Source: Devosia sp. (GTDB taxonomy: Bacteria > Pseudomonadota > Alphaproteobacteria > Rhizobiales > Devosiaceae). From it: a DNA stretch of 64,000 nt. A program made the translations under genes and the position numbers. Numbering within the stretch: position 1 is the stretch's first letter; every line of letters begins with the position of its first letter. The stretch lies in the NCBI RefSeq assembly GCF_028290625.1, contig NZ_JAQGJM010000036.1, forward strand, positions 1 through 64,000, given 5' to 3'. The notes under the pieces were generated by a model that was not told where the DNA came from, searched no databases, and was given only the letters and a program-made list of their open reading frames with translations. Of this stretch, positions 1 to 9,880 are shown in pieces.

Positions 1-183
1 GGCGCGCTCGGCGTCGCCCGCCTCGGCCTCTGTGCCGCCGAGGGCGCAGACCCTGCCGAGATCATGACCATGCCGGGCATCGAGCGGCTGATCACACCCG
101 ACCGCGCCCTGACTGCCGCCTATTCCGACCAATATGCGCGCTATCGCGCGCTCTATCCCGCCATCGAGGAGGCCCGCACGTGA
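1..183 (+). CDS. xylB: Xylulokinase, C-terminal end (partial)
   Basis: The window opens inside an open frame of 60 codons that ends in TGA at 181-183. It begins GALGVARLGLCAAEG, which resembles the C-terminal helix of FGGY-family xylulokinases, and ends with Tyr-rich helices typical of that family. The enzyme phosphorylates D-xylulose to xylulose 5-phosphate. The stop overlaps the GTG start of xylA by 4 nt (GTGA), so the two genes form a translationally coupled xylose operon. The identification rests mainly on this pairing, because only the tail is visible. Confidence 0.75.
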   Translation, partial: GALGVARLGLCAAEGADPAEIMTMPGIERLITPDRALTAAYSDQYARYRALYPAIEEART

Positions 184-1487
184 CCGATTTCTTCAAGGGT
201 ATTTCGCCCGTCAAGTTCGAGGGGCCGAGCTCCTCCAATCCGCTGGCCTTCCGGCACTACAACAAGGACGAAGTCGTCCTCGGCAAGACGATGGAAGAGC
301 ATATCCGCCCGGCCATCGCCTACTGGCACACCTTCGCCTGGGAAGGCGGCGACCCGTTCGGCGGCCGCACTTTCGATCGTCCCTGGTATGACAAGGGCCT
401 CGAGGGCGCCAAGATCAAGGCCGACGTGGCCTTCGAGCTGTTCGACCTGCTCGATATTCCGTTCTTCTGCTTCCACGACGCCGACATCGCCCCCGAAGGC
501 GAGACGCTGGCCGAATCCAACCGCAATGTCCGCGTCATCGGCGATATTTTTGCCAAGAAGATGCAGTCGAGCCGCACCAAGCTGCTCTGGGGCACCGCTA
601 ACCTGTTCTCCAATCGCCGCTACATGTCGGGCGCCGCGACCAATCCCGATCCGGATGTGTTCGCCTACGCCGCCGGCCAGGTGAAGAACGTGCTGGAGCT
701 GACCCACGAACTGGGCGGCGCCAATTACGTGCTCTGGGGCGGCCGCGAGGGCTATGAAACCCTGCTCAATACCAAGATCGGCCAGGAACAGGACCAGATG
801 GGCCGCTTCCTGCATCTCGTCATCGAGCATGCCCACAAGATCGGCTTCAAGGGCCAGATCCTGATCGAGCCAAAACCGCAGGAACCGTCCAAGCATCAGT
901 ACGATTTCGACGTCGCCACGGTCTATGGCTTCCTTCGGAAGTATGGCCTGGAAAAAGACGTGAAGTGCAATATCGAGGTCGGCCACGCCTTCCTCGCCAA
1001 CCACACTTTTGAACATGAACTGGCTCTGGCCGCTTCGCTCGGCATCCTGGGTTCGGTCGACGCCAACCGCAACGATATCCAGTCCGGCTGGGATACCGAC
1101 CAGTTCCCCAATTCGGTGCCGGACACGACGCTGGCTTTCTACCAGATCCTCAAGGCTGGCGGACTCAACTCCGGCGGCTGGAATTTTGATGCCAAGGTGC
1201 GCCGCCAGTCGATCGATCCGGCCGACCTGCTGCATGGCCACATCGGCGGCCTCGACGTGCTGGCCCGCTCGCTCAAGGCGGCGGCGGCCCTGATCACCGA
1301 CGGCACCTACGACAAAACCTTGGATGCGCGCTATGCCGGCTGGAACACGCCCGACGGCAAGGCGATCCTCGAGGGCAAGGTCTCGCTCGCCGATCTCGCT
1401 GCCCGTGTCGATGCGCAAAACATCAACCCGCAGCCCCGCTCCGGCCAGCAGGAATACCTCGAAAACCTGATCAACCGCTTCGTCTGA
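180..1487 (+). CDS. xylA: Xylose isomerase
   Basis: This 435-residue enzyme interconverts D-xylose and D-xylulose in the cytoplasm. The length and the motif FHDADIAPEG (about residues 98-107, with catalytic His99 and Asp102) match the longer class II xylose isomerases. Metal-binding motifs follow: IEPKPQEPSKHQ near residue 225, NIEVGHAF near 265 and SVDANRND near 290. The GTG start at 180 overlaps the stop of the preceding xylulokinase gene in a GTGA junction, which supports coupled translation and fixes the start. A GC-rich hairpin follows the stop. Family assignment is certain. Confidence 0.97.
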   Translation: MTDFFKGISPVKFEGPSSSNPLAFRHYNKDEVVLGKTMEEHIRPAIAYWHTFAWEGGDPFGGRTFDRPWYDKGLEGAKIKADVAFELFDLLDIPFFCFHDADIAPEGETLAESNRNVRVIGDIFAKKMQSSRTKLLWGTANLFSNRRYMSGAATNPDPDVFAYAAGQVKNVLELTHELGGANYVLWGGREGYETLLNTKIGQEQDQMGRFLHLVIEHAHKIGFKGQILIEPKPQEPSKHQYDFDVATVYGFLRKYGLEKDVKCNIEVGHAFLANHTFEHELALAASLGILGSVDANRNDIQSGWDTDQFPNSVPDTTLAFYQILKAGGLNSGGWNFDAKVRRQSIDPADLLHGHIGGLDVLARSLKAAAALITDGTYDKTLDARYAGWNTPDGKAILEGKVSLADLAARVDAQNINPQPRSGQQEYLENLINRFV

Positions 1488-1494
1488 TCGAACT

Positions 1495-1523
1495 GAACCG
1501 GCCGCCCCGCAGGCGGCCGGTTC
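1495..1523 (+). terminator. Hairpin after xylA
   Basis: A stem ACCGGCCGCC/GGCGGCCGGT with a 5-nt loop starts about 8 nt after the xylA stop. It is not followed by a good T tract (TCACAATT), so it may be a weak terminator or an mRNA-stabilising 3' end. Confidence 0.5.
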
Positions 1524-1667
1524 ACAATTCCCCGACCGGGGGCGACAAAACGCCGCATCTGTTTTATGCTTGTCTCAGATGCAGATCAGCGTTCGCCCGA
1601 CCGCCCTGTAACTCCAATGCCCGGTCCGGCGAATGGGCTCTGCACCCTTTGGTAGCGGAGAATCATA

Positions 1668-2519
1668 ATGGCCAATTTTCACGTCATCGGCGGCACCACC
1701 GAAAGGCTGGCCCACCCCACCATTCGCAAAATTCACACTGCCGACCTGATCGACAGTCTGCGCCTCGGCATGGCCGATTTCTGGGAAAAACCGTCCCACA
1801 TGGTACTGCTGGCCCTGATCTATCCCGCGGTCGCTATCGTGCTGACGGTATGGGCTTCGGGCTATTACACTTGGCCCCTGCTCTATCCGTTGCTGGGCGG
1901 CTTCGCGCTGATCGGGCCTATCGCCGCGCTCGGCCTTTATGAAATCAGCCGGCGGCGCGAACAGGGCCTCGATACCTCCTGGCAACACGCCTTCGCCGTG
2001 CTGCACTCGCCGGCTATCGGCTCCATCTTTGCGGTCGGCGTGATGCTCTTCGTCGTCTTCACTCTGTGGCTGACGGCGGCGCAAAGCCTTTACGAAAGCC
2101 TGTTCGGCTCGGCTCCACCCATGACTATCGATGTGCTGGTGCAGCAAATCCTGACCACGCCGCAGGGCTGGACCCTTATCATCGTCGGCAATCTCATCGG
2201 CCTGGCGTTCGCGGTGATCACTCTCTGCACGACCGTAGTGGCTTTTCCCTTGCTGCTCGACCGCGATGTGGGGGCAGCCGCGGCGGTCGAAACCTCGTTC
2301 CGCGCTGTCATCAAGAACCCGCTACAGATGGCGCTCTGGGGCCTGATCGTCGCGATCGGCCTGGTGCTGGGCTCGATCCCTTTGTTTGTCGGCCTCGCCG
2401 TCGTCATCCCGATTTTCGGCCATGCCACTTGGCATCTCTACCGCAAGGTCATCGAGCCGGAGGCCGCCACCATGCCAGTGCGCCGCGGCCGTGCCATGAA
2501 ACCGGGAAAAACCGCCTGA
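1668..2519 (+). CDS. DUF2189 family integral membrane protein
   Basis: This 283-residue protein has about six hydrophobic segments, for example LALIYPAVAIVLTVWASGYY near residue 50 and LLGGFALIGPIAALGLYEIS near 80, with a short basic tail ending GRAMKPGKTA. The spacing of the segments and the motif GPIAALGLYEISRRRE are characteristic of the DUF2189 family of bacterial inner-membrane proteins, whose role is unknown to me. The ATG at 1668 follows a weak purine stretch (GGAGAATCATA). It stands alone between the xyl operon and mutS and shares strand with both, but is more than 150 nt from xylA, so it probably has its own promoter. Confidence 0.85.
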   Translation: MANFHVIGGTTERLAHPTIRKIHTADLIDSLRLGMADFWEKPSHMVLLALIYPAVAIVLTVWASGYYTWPLLYPLLGGFALIGPIAALGLYEISRRREQGLDTSWQHAFAVLHSPAIGSIFAVGVMLFVVFTLWLTAAQSLYESLFGSAPPMTIDVLVQQILTTPQGWTLIIVGNLIGLAFAVITLCTTVVAFPLLLDRDVGAAAAVETSFRAVIKNPLQMALWGLIVAIGLVLGSIPLFVGLAVVIPIFGHATWHLYRKVIEPEAATMPVRRGRAMKPGKTA

Positions 2520-2569
2520 CCGCTGTTGGATTCTGCGCCCCAAGCCCCTAAGTTCTCGGCTTCCCCGCG

Positions 2570-5290
2570 GTGGCCGAGAATTTGATGGACCAGACGCCTT
2601 TCGATCCCCCCGCCGAGCCCTTGGTGCTGACGCCGATGATGGCGCAGTATTTCGAGATCAAGGCCGTCAATCCGGGCTATCTGCTGTTCTATCGCATGGG
2701 CGATTTCTACGAGCTGTTCTTCGAGGACGCCGAGATCGCCAGCGCGGCCCTGGGCATCGTTTTGACCAAGCGTGGCAAGCACTTGGGCCAGGATATCCGC
2801 ATGTGCGGCGTGCCCATTCATGCCGCCAATGATTATCTCAACAAGCTGATCCGCCTCGGTCATCGGGTGGCGCTATGCGAGCAAGTCGAGGACCCCGCCG
2901 AAGCCAAGAAGCGCGGCGGCAAGTCGGTGGTCAAGCGCGACGTCGTCCGCCTGATCACGCCCGGCACGCTGACCGAGGATGATCACCTCCAGGCCCGGTC
3001 CTCCAATTATCTGGCGGCTCTTGCCATGGTGCGCCATGGCGATACCGATTTCGCCCTCGCCTGGGCCGATGTCTCGACCGGCGAAACCGCCTGCCTCGAT
3101 CTGAGCGCCGAAGCCTTGCAGGACGAGCTGGCCCGCATCGATCCGGCCGAACTGCTGATGACCGAGGCGACGCGCACCACCCTGCGCGAGCGCCATCTGC
3201 TACCCCCCTCCATTGCCGCCGTGCTGTCGCTGGTGCCGGCCGAAGTCTTTGATAGTGAAGCAGCTTTAGCCCAGCTCCGGGCGACCTTCCCCGCTGATCT
3301 CTATGATCCTACCGTGCTCACCCGCGCCGCCCGCGCGGCTCTGGGCGCGCTGGTCGCCTATGTGCGCGAATCGCAAAAAGGCTTGGCTCCCGTGGCTTTG
3401 CGGCCGCCTTCCGATGCTTATGCGGCCCCGCATATGGCGATCGATCAGGCGACACGCTCGTCACTCGAAATCCTTGTCACTCAGCGCGGCCAGTCCAAGG
3501 GCTCGCTGCGCGATGCGATCGACCTAACTGTCACCGGGCCCGGTTCACGCCTGCTGGCGACCCGGCTGGCCGCTCCGCTCTGCGATGCCGCGGAGATCAA
3601 TCACCGCCTCGATGCGGTCGGCGTGCTGGTTGATAATGGATTGCTGGCCGCTCGATTGCGTGCCGATCTCAAGATGGTGCCCGATCTGGCCCGCGCGCTG
3701 ACCCGGCTGGCGCTCGATCGTGGCGGCCCGCGCGACCTTGCCGCAATCGGCAATTCCGTTAGCGCCTCGTTAGCATTGAGTGCGCATTTCGAGCGCATTG
3801 GGGAGCTTTCGCCGATCCTGCAGCGCTTGGCCGATTGTCTGGCCGCTGCCCCGCTCGATCTGGCCTCCGAATTGGCCCTCGCCATCGACGACGAGCCCCC
3901 CTTGCTCGCTCGCGACGGCGGGTTCGTGCGCAAGGGCTATGACGGCAAACTCGATGCTGAACGCGCCCTCGCCAGCGAAACCCGCGAGGTCGTGGCTGCC
4001 CTGCAATCGAGGCTAATCGACGAGACCGAAGTCCGTTCGCTCAAGATCCGCCATAACGGCGTTCTGGGCTATTTCGTCGAAGTCCCCGCCGGCCACGGAT
4101 CGCGCCTGCTCGAAGAGCCGCTGCGCCAAACGTTCATCCATCGCCAGACGCTGGCCAACGCCATGCGCTTCACCACGGCGGAACTCGCCGATCTGGAAGG
4201 CCACATTGCCCGCGCCCATGAGGCCGCGCTCGATCTCGAACTCAAGATTTTTGCTAGCCTGCGCGCCGCCGTGCTGGCCCGTACCGATGCGCTGCGCGAA
4301 CTGGCTGACGCCCTGGCCGAACTCGACGTCACGGCCGGCCTCGCCCACCTCGCCGCTACCCGAAATTATGCCCGCCCCGAAATCGACAATTCCCTTGCCT
4401 TCGATATCCGTGCCGGCCGCCACCCGGTCGTCGAGGACATGGTCGCGGCCGAAGGTCACAGCTTCGTGGCCAATGATGCGGACCTCAGCGGCTCCGACGC
4501 CATTGGCGGTGGCCGCCTCTGGCTCGTCACCGGCCCGAATATGGGTGGTAAATCCACCTTCCTGCGCCAGAACGCGCTGATCGCGATCCTCGCGCAGATG
4601 GGCAGTTTCGTGCCCGCATCCTCAGCCCATATCGGCGTCATCGACCGCGTTTTTTCCCGCGTCGGGGCCAGCGACGATATTGCCCATGGCCGTTCCACCT
4701 TTATGGTGGAAATGGTCGAAACCGCTGCCATCCTCAACCGTGCCACCCGGCGGAGCCTGGTCATTCTCGACGAAATCGGCCGCGGCACGGCCACCTTTGA
4801 TGGCCTCTCCATCGCCTGGGCGGCCGTCGAGGCCTTGCACGAAACCACCGGCTGTCGCGCCCTGTTCGCGACCCATTTCCACGAATTGACCTCGCTTCAA
4901 AAGAGCTTGAGCCGGGTATCGAACGTCACCATGAAGGTGCGAGAATGGGAGGGCGATGTCGTCTTCCTGCACGAAGTGAGCGCCGGTGCCGCCGATCGTA
5001 GCTATGGCATTCAGGTTGCCCGCCTCGCGGGCCTGCCGGAGCCCGTTTTGGCCCGTGCTCGCCAGGTACTTGCCGTGCTGGAGCAGCGCTCGGCGGGCAC
5101 TGCCTCTTCCGGCAGCAACGCTGCCGTGCTAGACGATTTGCCGTTGTTTGCGCACCGGCCTCCCCCGGTCAAAGCCGCGACCGACCCCGTTGCCGAAAAG
5201 CTCGACGCCGTCCGACCTGACGAAATGACCCCCAAGCAAGCCATCGAGCTGATCTACGAGTTGAAGAAAATCCGCGATGCCGCTCGCTGA
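2570..5290 (+). CDS. mutS: DNA mismatch repair protein MutS
   Basis: This 906-residue ATPase recognises base mismatches and recruits MutL. The N-terminal mismatch-binding loop is visible as YRMGDFYELF (about residues 43-52). The ATPase has Walker A GPNMGGKSTFL near residue 656 and Walker B LVILDEIGRG near 731, followed by the ATFDGLSIAWA signature. The C-terminal helix-turn-helix dimerisation region ends in MTPKQAIELIYELKKI. The GTG at 2570 gives MAENLMDQ; the in-frame ATG at 2585 is an equally plausible start. The end overlaps glnD by 14 nt, so the two genes are coupled. Confidence 0.98.
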   Translation: MAENLMDQTPFDPPAEPLVLTPMMAQYFEIKAVNPGYLLFYRMGDFYELFFEDAEIASAALGIVLTKRGKHLGQDIRMCGVPIHAANDYLNKLIRLGHRVALCEQVEDPAEAKKRGGKSVVKRDVVRLITPGTLTEDDHLQARSSNYLAALAMVRHGDTDFALAWADVSTGETACLDLSAEALQDELARIDPAELLMTEATRTTLRERHLLPPSIAAVLSLVPAEVFDSEAALAQLRATFPADLYDPTVLTRAARAALGALVAYVRESQKGLAPVALRPPSDAYAAPHMAIDQATRSSLEILVTQRGQSKGSLRDAIDLTVTGPGSRLLATRLAAPLCDAAEINHRLDAVGVLVDNGLLAARLRADLKMVPDLARALTRLALDRGGPRDLAAIGNSVSASLALSAHFERIGELSPILQRLADCLAAAPLDLASELALAIDDEPPLLARDGGFVRKGYDGKLDAERALASETREVVAALQSRLIDETEVRSLKIRHNGVLGYFVEVPAGHGSRLLEEPLRQTFIHRQTLANAMRFTTAELADLEGHIARAHEAALDLELKIFASLRAAVLARTDALRELADALAELDVTAGLAHLAATRNYARPEIDNSLAFDIRAGRHPVVEDMVAAEGHSFVANDADLSGSDAIGGGRLWLVTGPNMGGKSTFLRQNALIAILAQMGSFVPASSAHIGVIDRVFSRVGASDDIAHGRSTFMVEMVETAAILNRATRRSLVILDEIGRGTATFDGLSIAWAAVEALHETTGCRALFATHFHELTSLQKSLSRVSNVTMKVREWEGDVVFLHEVSAGAADRSYGIQVARLAGLPEPVLARARQVLAVLEQRSAGTASSGSNAAVLDDLPLFAHRPPPVKAATDPVAEKLDAVRPDEMTPKQAIELIYELKKIRDAAR

Positions 5291-8081
5291 AGCTGACGTC
5301 AAACCGCGAAAACCCCAGTTCGCGCTGAAATCCGCGTCCACCATCCTGGAGGAGCTTGATGCCCTGATCGGCGCCGAGCCCCCCAAGAGCGCCGCCGCGC
5401 GCGCTCTGGTGCTCGCCCATATCCGCCAGACCCTGGCCGATGCCCGCAAGAGTGCCGAAGCCGAATTGCTGGCTACCAGCAAGGGCACCCGCTGCGCCGA
5501 GAACCTGTCCTCGGCACAAGACGAAATCATCTCGGCGGTGCATCAGTTCGCCATCCGCCGCGTCTATCCGGTCGATAATCCCTCCGGCGCCGAAGCCATC
5601 GCGCTGGCCGCCGTCGGCGGTTACGGCCGTGGCACCCTGGCCCCCGGCTCCGATATCGATCTGCTGTTCATCCTGCCCTACAAGCAGACGCCCTGGGGCG
5701 AGCAGGTCACCGAATATATCCTCTACATGCTGTGGGACTTGGGCCAGAAAGTCGGCCACGCCGTGCGTTCGGTCGACGAGTGCATCCGCATGGCCCGCGC
5801 CGATATGACCGTGCGCACCGCGACGCTCGAAGCGCGTTTCCTGACCGGCGAAATGGGCCTGTTCAAGCAGCTCGTGCATCGCTTCGAAACCGAAATCATG
5901 CCCCGCACCGGGCCCGAATTCATTGCCGCCAAGATGGCCGAGCGCGACGAACGCCACCGCATCATGGGCAATACCCGCTATGTGGTCGAGCCCAATATCA
6001 AGGACGGCAAGGGCGGGCTGCGCGATCTCAATACCCTGTTCTGGATCGGCAAATATTTCTACCAGGTCAAGACCAGCCATGAGCTGATCGCCAAGGGCGT
6101 GCTCAGCACCGCCGAATATCGCCTGTTCTCGCGCGCCGAGGACTTTTTGTGGGCGGTGCGCTGCCACCTGCATTTCCTCACCAACCGCGCCGAGGACAAG
6201 CTGACCTTCGACGTGCAGCCAGACCTGGCCCAGCGCATGGGCTATGCCGAGCGTGTCGGCATGCTGGGCGTCGAGCGCTTCATGAAGCGCTATTTCCTGG
6301 TCGCCAAGGATGTCGGCGACCTGACCCGCATTTTCTGCGCCAGCCTCGAATTCAACCACGCCAAGGACATGGACCTGATCGGCCGCGTCTTCGCGCCGTT
6401 CCGCTCGGGTAAATCCAAGATTAAGGGCGAGACCGATTTCGTCCTGGATACCGGCCGCCTCAACATCGCCCGGCCGGACGTGTTCGAAAAAGACCCCATC
6501 AATCTGATCAAGATGTTTCTGGTGGCGGGTCGCGAAGAACTGCTGTTCCATCCCGATGCGATCAAGGAAATCACCCGCTCGCTGGCCCTGATCGACAACA
6601 ATCTGCGCCACGATCCCAAGGCCAACAGCTATTTCCTGACCATCCTGACCGCCCCGCTCTCGGTCGAGCGCATCCTGCGCCAGATGAACGAAAGCGGCGT
6701 ACTCGGCAAGTTCGTGCCCGATTTCGGCAAGATCGTCGCCCTGATGCAGTTCAACATGTACCACCACTATACAGTGGACGAGCATCTGATCCGCGCCGTC
6801 GGCGTCATGGCCCAGATCGCCAATGGCGGGTTGCGCGACGAACTGCCCCTGACCCACGAATTGCTGCCCCAGCTCAACGATACGCGCCTGCTCTATGTGG
6901 CACTGTTCCTGCACGATATCGCCAAGGGTCGCCCCGAAGATCACTCCATTGCCGGCGCCCGCATCGCCAAGAAGCTGTGCCCGCGCTTCGGCCTCAGCGC
7001 CGCCGAAACCGATACCGTTTCCTGGCTGATCGAATATCACCTGCTGATGAGTGAAATCGCCCAAGCCCGCGATATCCAGGACCCCGAAACCGCCAAAGCC
7101 TTTGCCGATGTGGTGCAATCGCCGCAACGCCTGGCCCTGCTGATGATCCTGACGGCCTGCGATATCCGCGCCGTTGGGCCGGGCGTCTGGAGCGGCTGGA
7201 AGGGCAGCCTGCTGCGCGCGCTCTACTACGCCACCGAGCCGCTGCTGTCGGGCGGCCATTCCCAAGTCACCCAGTCCGACCGCATCGGCGCCGCCCGCCA
7301 CGAACTGGCCCAGGCGCTCGACGGATGGTCACCCGCCGATATCGCCACCTATACGGCGCGCCATTACGATCACTACTGGCTGCGTGCCGAGCCGGAATTG
7401 CAGGTCGAACATGCCCGCATGATCCGCCATGCCGATATGGCCGACCAGCCCTTTGCCGGCTCGATCCGCATCAAGGCCTTCGAGGGCATTACCGAGGTTT
7501 CGTTCTATACGCCGGATCACCCCCGCCTGCTGTCGCTGATCGCCGGTGCCTGTACCATGCAGGATGCATCTATCATTGGGGCGCAGATTTTCTCCACCCG
7601 CGACGGCCGCGCCATCGACACGTTCCGCCTGCGCCGCGCCTTCGCGTCGGACGAGGACGAAAAGGTCCGCGCCACCCGCATCATCGATACGGTCAAGCAG
7701 CTCCTGCAGGGCAAGCGCACCATCCTGATCGATCTGGGCAAGGATTCGCGCCACAACCGCCGCCTAAAACCCTTCGCGCTGCCGGCGCAGGTTAGCGTCT
7801 CCAATGCGTTATCGGAAAAGTTCACCGTCATCGAGGTCTCGGGCCTTGACCGCACCGGTCTCCTGCACGCGCTGACCCGCGAAATTTCCGATCTCAATCT
7901 CACCATTGGCTCGGCCCATATCGGCACCTATGGCGAAAAGGCCGTCGACGTTTTCTACGTCACCGACCTGACCGGCCAGAAAATCGCCAGCAAGCCCCGC
8001 CAGCGCAAAATCCACGACGCCCTGATGGCCGTATTCCACGCCAAGCCCGCCGAAGAGCGCGCGAAGGTCGTCAATGGGTGA
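5277..8081 (+). CDS. glnD: Bifunctional uridylyltransferase/uridylyl-removing enzyme GlnD
   Basis: GlnD senses glutamine and uridylylates or de-uridylylates PII proteins such as the GlnK encoded near the end of this window. The 934-residue protein has, in order: a nucleotidyltransferase site GGYGRGTLAPGSDIDLLF near residue 115; the signature NIKDGKGGLRDL near 240; an HD phosphohydrolase domain (VDEHLIRAVG near 500, LFLHDIAKG near 543); and two ACT domains (about 730-810 and 850-920, starting EVSFYTPDHPRLLS and EVSGLDRTGLLHAL). The ATG at 5277 lies inside the mutS tail. A palindromic repeat separates it from murJ. Confidence 0.98.
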   Translation: MPLAEADVKPRKPQFALKSASTILEELDALIGAEPPKSAAARALVLAHIRQTLADARKSAEAELLATSKGTRCAENLSSAQDEIISAVHQFAIRRVYPVDNPSGAEAIALAAVGGYGRGTLAPGSDIDLLFILPYKQTPWGEQVTEYILYMLWDLGQKVGHAVRSVDECIRMARADMTVRTATLEARFLTGEMGLFKQLVHRFETEIMPRTGPEFIAAKMAERDERHRIMGNTRYVVEPNIKDGKGGLRDLNTLFWIGKYFYQVKTSHELIAKGVLSTAEYRLFSRAEDFLWAVRCHLHFLTNRAEDKLTFDVQPDLAQRMGYAERVGMLGVERFMKRYFLVAKDVGDLTRIFCASLEFNHAKDMDLIGRVFAPFRSGKSKIKGETDFVLDTGRLNIARPDVFEKDPINLIKMFLVAGREELLFHPDAIKEITRSLALIDNNLRHDPKANSYFLTILTAPLSVERILRQMNESGVLGKFVPDFGKIVALMQFNMYHHYTVDEHLIRAVGVMAQIANGGLRDELPLTHELLPQLNDTRLLYVALFLHDIAKGRPEDHSIAGARIAKKLCPRFGLSAAETDTVSWLIEYHLLMSEIAQARDIQDPETAKAFADVVQSPQRLALLMILTACDIRAVGPGVWSGWKGSLLRALYYATEPLLSGGHSQVTQSDRIGAARHELAQALDGWSPADIATYTARHYDHYWLRAEPELQVEHARMIRHADMADQPFAGSIRIKAFEGITEVSFYTPDHPRLLSLIAGACTMQDASIIGAQIFSTRDGRAIDTFRLRRAFASDEDEKVRATRIIDTVKQLLQGKRTILIDLGKDSRHNRRLKPFALPAQVSVSNALSEKFTVIEVSGLDRTGLLHALTREISDLNLTIGSAHIGTYGEKAVDVFYVTDLTGQKIASKPRQRKIHDALMAVFHAKPAEERAKVVNG

Positions 8082-8095
8082 TATGCCCACTCTGT

Positions 8096-8226
8096 GCCAC
8101 GCCCTCGTGGTTCGAGGGTCGCTGCGCTCCCGCCTCACCATGAGGACTACTGGAAACGCCGCTTCTGAAGTAGCCCTCATGGTGAGGTGCGAGCACTTCG
8201 CGAGCCTCGAACCACGAGGGCGTGGC
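8096..8226. repeat. Dispersed 130-bp nested palindrome, copy A1
   Basis: The two ends are inverted copies: GCCACGCCCTCGTGGTTCGA at the left and the matching complement, closing GAGGGCGTGGC, at the right. Each arm also contains small palindromes, CCACG..CGTGG and CCTCA..TGAGG, so the element can fold into a branched structure. It fills the glnD-murJ gap and ends 11 nt before the murJ ATG. Other copies are at 32116, 51801, 55652 (half) and 63532. Confidence 0.92.
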
Positions 8227-8237
8227 GCGATGCTCCC

Positions 8238-9800
8238 ATGAGCCTCTACCGCAACTTCATCAATGTTGGCGTTCTGACCCTGGGCAGCCGCGTTTTCGGC
8301 TTCGCCCGCGACGCCCTGATGGCCGCCGTGCTCGGCACCAGCCCCGCCGCCGACGCCTTCGCGGCCGCCTTCCGCTTTCCCAACCTGTTCCGGCGCCTGT
8401 TTGCCGAAGGGGCCTTCAACACCGCCTTCGTGCCGATGTTCTCGACCGCGCTGGAGCGCGACGGCGCCGAGTCGGCCAAATTGCTCGCCGCCAAGATCAT
8501 GAGCTGGCTGGTCACCGCCATCCTGATCATCACCATCCTGTTCGAAATCTTCATGCCGCAGATCACCGTGTTCTTCGTGCCCGGCTTCGTCGACGATCCG
8601 GACAAGTTCGAACTGACCGTGTTCCTCACCCGCATCATGTTTCCGTACCTCGCCTGCATGTCGCTGATGGCAGCCTATGGGGCCATTTTGAACACGCTGG
8701 GCCGCTTCTTCGCCGCCGCCTTCGCGCCAATCCTGCTGAACATCGTCAACATCGCCGCGCTCGTCCCCTTGGCCATCATTGCGCTGGACAATCCCGCCGA
8801 TACCGCCTTCTGGGTCGCCATCGCCACCATGCTGGGCGGCATTGCGCAGTTGATGCTGGTCTATTGGGCCATCCGCCGCGCCGGCTTCGTGCCGCGTATC
8901 GGCCTGCCGCGTTTCGATCCCGAAGTGCGTCGCTTCTGGATCTTGGCCATTCCGGCAATTTTGACCGGCGGCATCACCCAGATCAACATCATCGTCGGCA
9001 CCACGATCGCGTCGGGCGCCTCGGGCGCTATCGCCATTCTGGGATTGGCCGATCGGCTCTACCAGTTGCCGTTGGGTATCGTTGGCATCGCCATCGGCAC
9101 CGTGCTGCTGCCCGAACTCAGCCGCCATATCGGTGCCGGCCGTGACCGGGAGGCGCGCTCCAGCCAGAGCCAGTCACTGCTGCTCTCCATGCTGCTCTCC
9201 ATGCCCGCAGCCACGGCCCTGATCGGCCTCGCCACGCCCATCGTGCGCGTGCTTTACGAGCGCGGCCTGTTCACTCCTGCCGATACCATTGCCGTGTCCC
9301 AGGCTCTGATCGGGTTCGCGATCGGCCTGCCCGCCTATGTGCTGATCCGCGTGCTGCAGCCCGGCTATTTTTCGCGCAAGGACACCATGACGCCGACGAT
9401 TTTCGCCGGCATTTCGGTCGTCGCCAATATCGGCCTGTCGCTCTGGTTGTTCCCCAGCCTGACCTATGTGGGCATCGCCCTGGCCACCACCATCGCAGCC
9501 TGGCTCAATGCGATCCTGCTCGCAGTCTTTCTCGCCGTTCGCGGCCATTTCGCCCTCACCCGCGACGAGTGGCGCAATCACATCAAGATCATCGCCATCA
9601 GCCTGCTGATGGGCGGCGTGCTCTATCTCTTCGGCGTGCGCGGCGCTCACCTGCTGGCCACCGGCAACCCGATCTATATCCAGGCCAGCGTTCTTGCCGC
9701 GTTGGTGGTGTTCGGCATGGCGCTGTATTTCACCCTGATCCACATCTCCGGCGCCCAGCCGCTCGGCCTGCTGCTTCGGCGCCTGCGCCGGGCGGGCTAA
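8238..9800 (+). CDS. murJ: Lipid II flippase MurJ (MviN)
   Basis: This is a 520-residue MOP-superfamily integral membrane protein with about 13-14 hydrophobic segments, which flips the peptidoglycan precursor lipid II across the inner membrane. The N-terminus MSLYRNFINVGVLTLGSRVF and the following GFARDALMAAVLG and RFPNLFRRLFAEGAFN are diagnostic. An upstream in-frame start would fall in the palindromic repeat, so ATG 8238 is chosen. No Shine-Dalgarno sits directly upstream. A 3-codon ATG-CTC-CCA-TGA frame at 8230-8241 overlaps the start, with GAGGG from the repeat end at proper spacing to that minigene. This could be chance or reinitiation. Confidence 0.95.
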   Translation: MSLYRNFINVGVLTLGSRVFGFARDALMAAVLGTSPAADAFAAAFRFPNLFRRLFAEGAFNTAFVPMFSTALERDGAESAKLLAAKIMSWLVTAILIITILFEIFMPQITVFFVPGFVDDPDKFELTVFLTRIMFPYLACMSLMAAYGAILNTLGRFFAAAFAPILLNIVNIAALVPLAIIALDNPADTAFWVAIATMLGGIAQLMLVYWAIRRAGFVPRIGLPRFDPEVRRFWILAIPAILTGGITQINIIVGTTIASGASGAIAILGLADRLYQLPLGIVGIAIGTVLLPELSRHIGAGRDREARSSQSQSLLLSMLLSMPAATALIGLATPIVRVLYERGLFTPADTIAVSQALIGFAIGLPAYVLIRVLQPGYFSRKDTMTPTIFAGISVVANIGLSLWLFPSLTYVGIALATTIAAWLNAILLAVFLAVRGHFALTRDEWRNHIKIIAISLLMGGVLYLFGVRGAHLLATGNPIYIQASVLAALVVFGMALYFTLIHISGAQPLGLLLRRLRRAG

Positions 9801-9827
9801 TCGCAATCCAGGCTTGTGAACGGCTAG

Positions 9828-9846
9828 GCGACTGCTAAATAGTCGC
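9828..9846. other. Small hairpin between murJ and trpS
   Basis: A perfect 6-bp inverted repeat GCGACT/AGTCGC with a 7-nt loop sits in the 80-nt murJ-trpS gap. The sequence CGACTTTTTCTG follows a few bases later. It could be a weak murJ terminator or part of the trpS leader. Confidence 0.35.
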
Positions 9847-9880
9847 AACCGACTTTTTCTGAACTGCTAGGCTCACTTTC

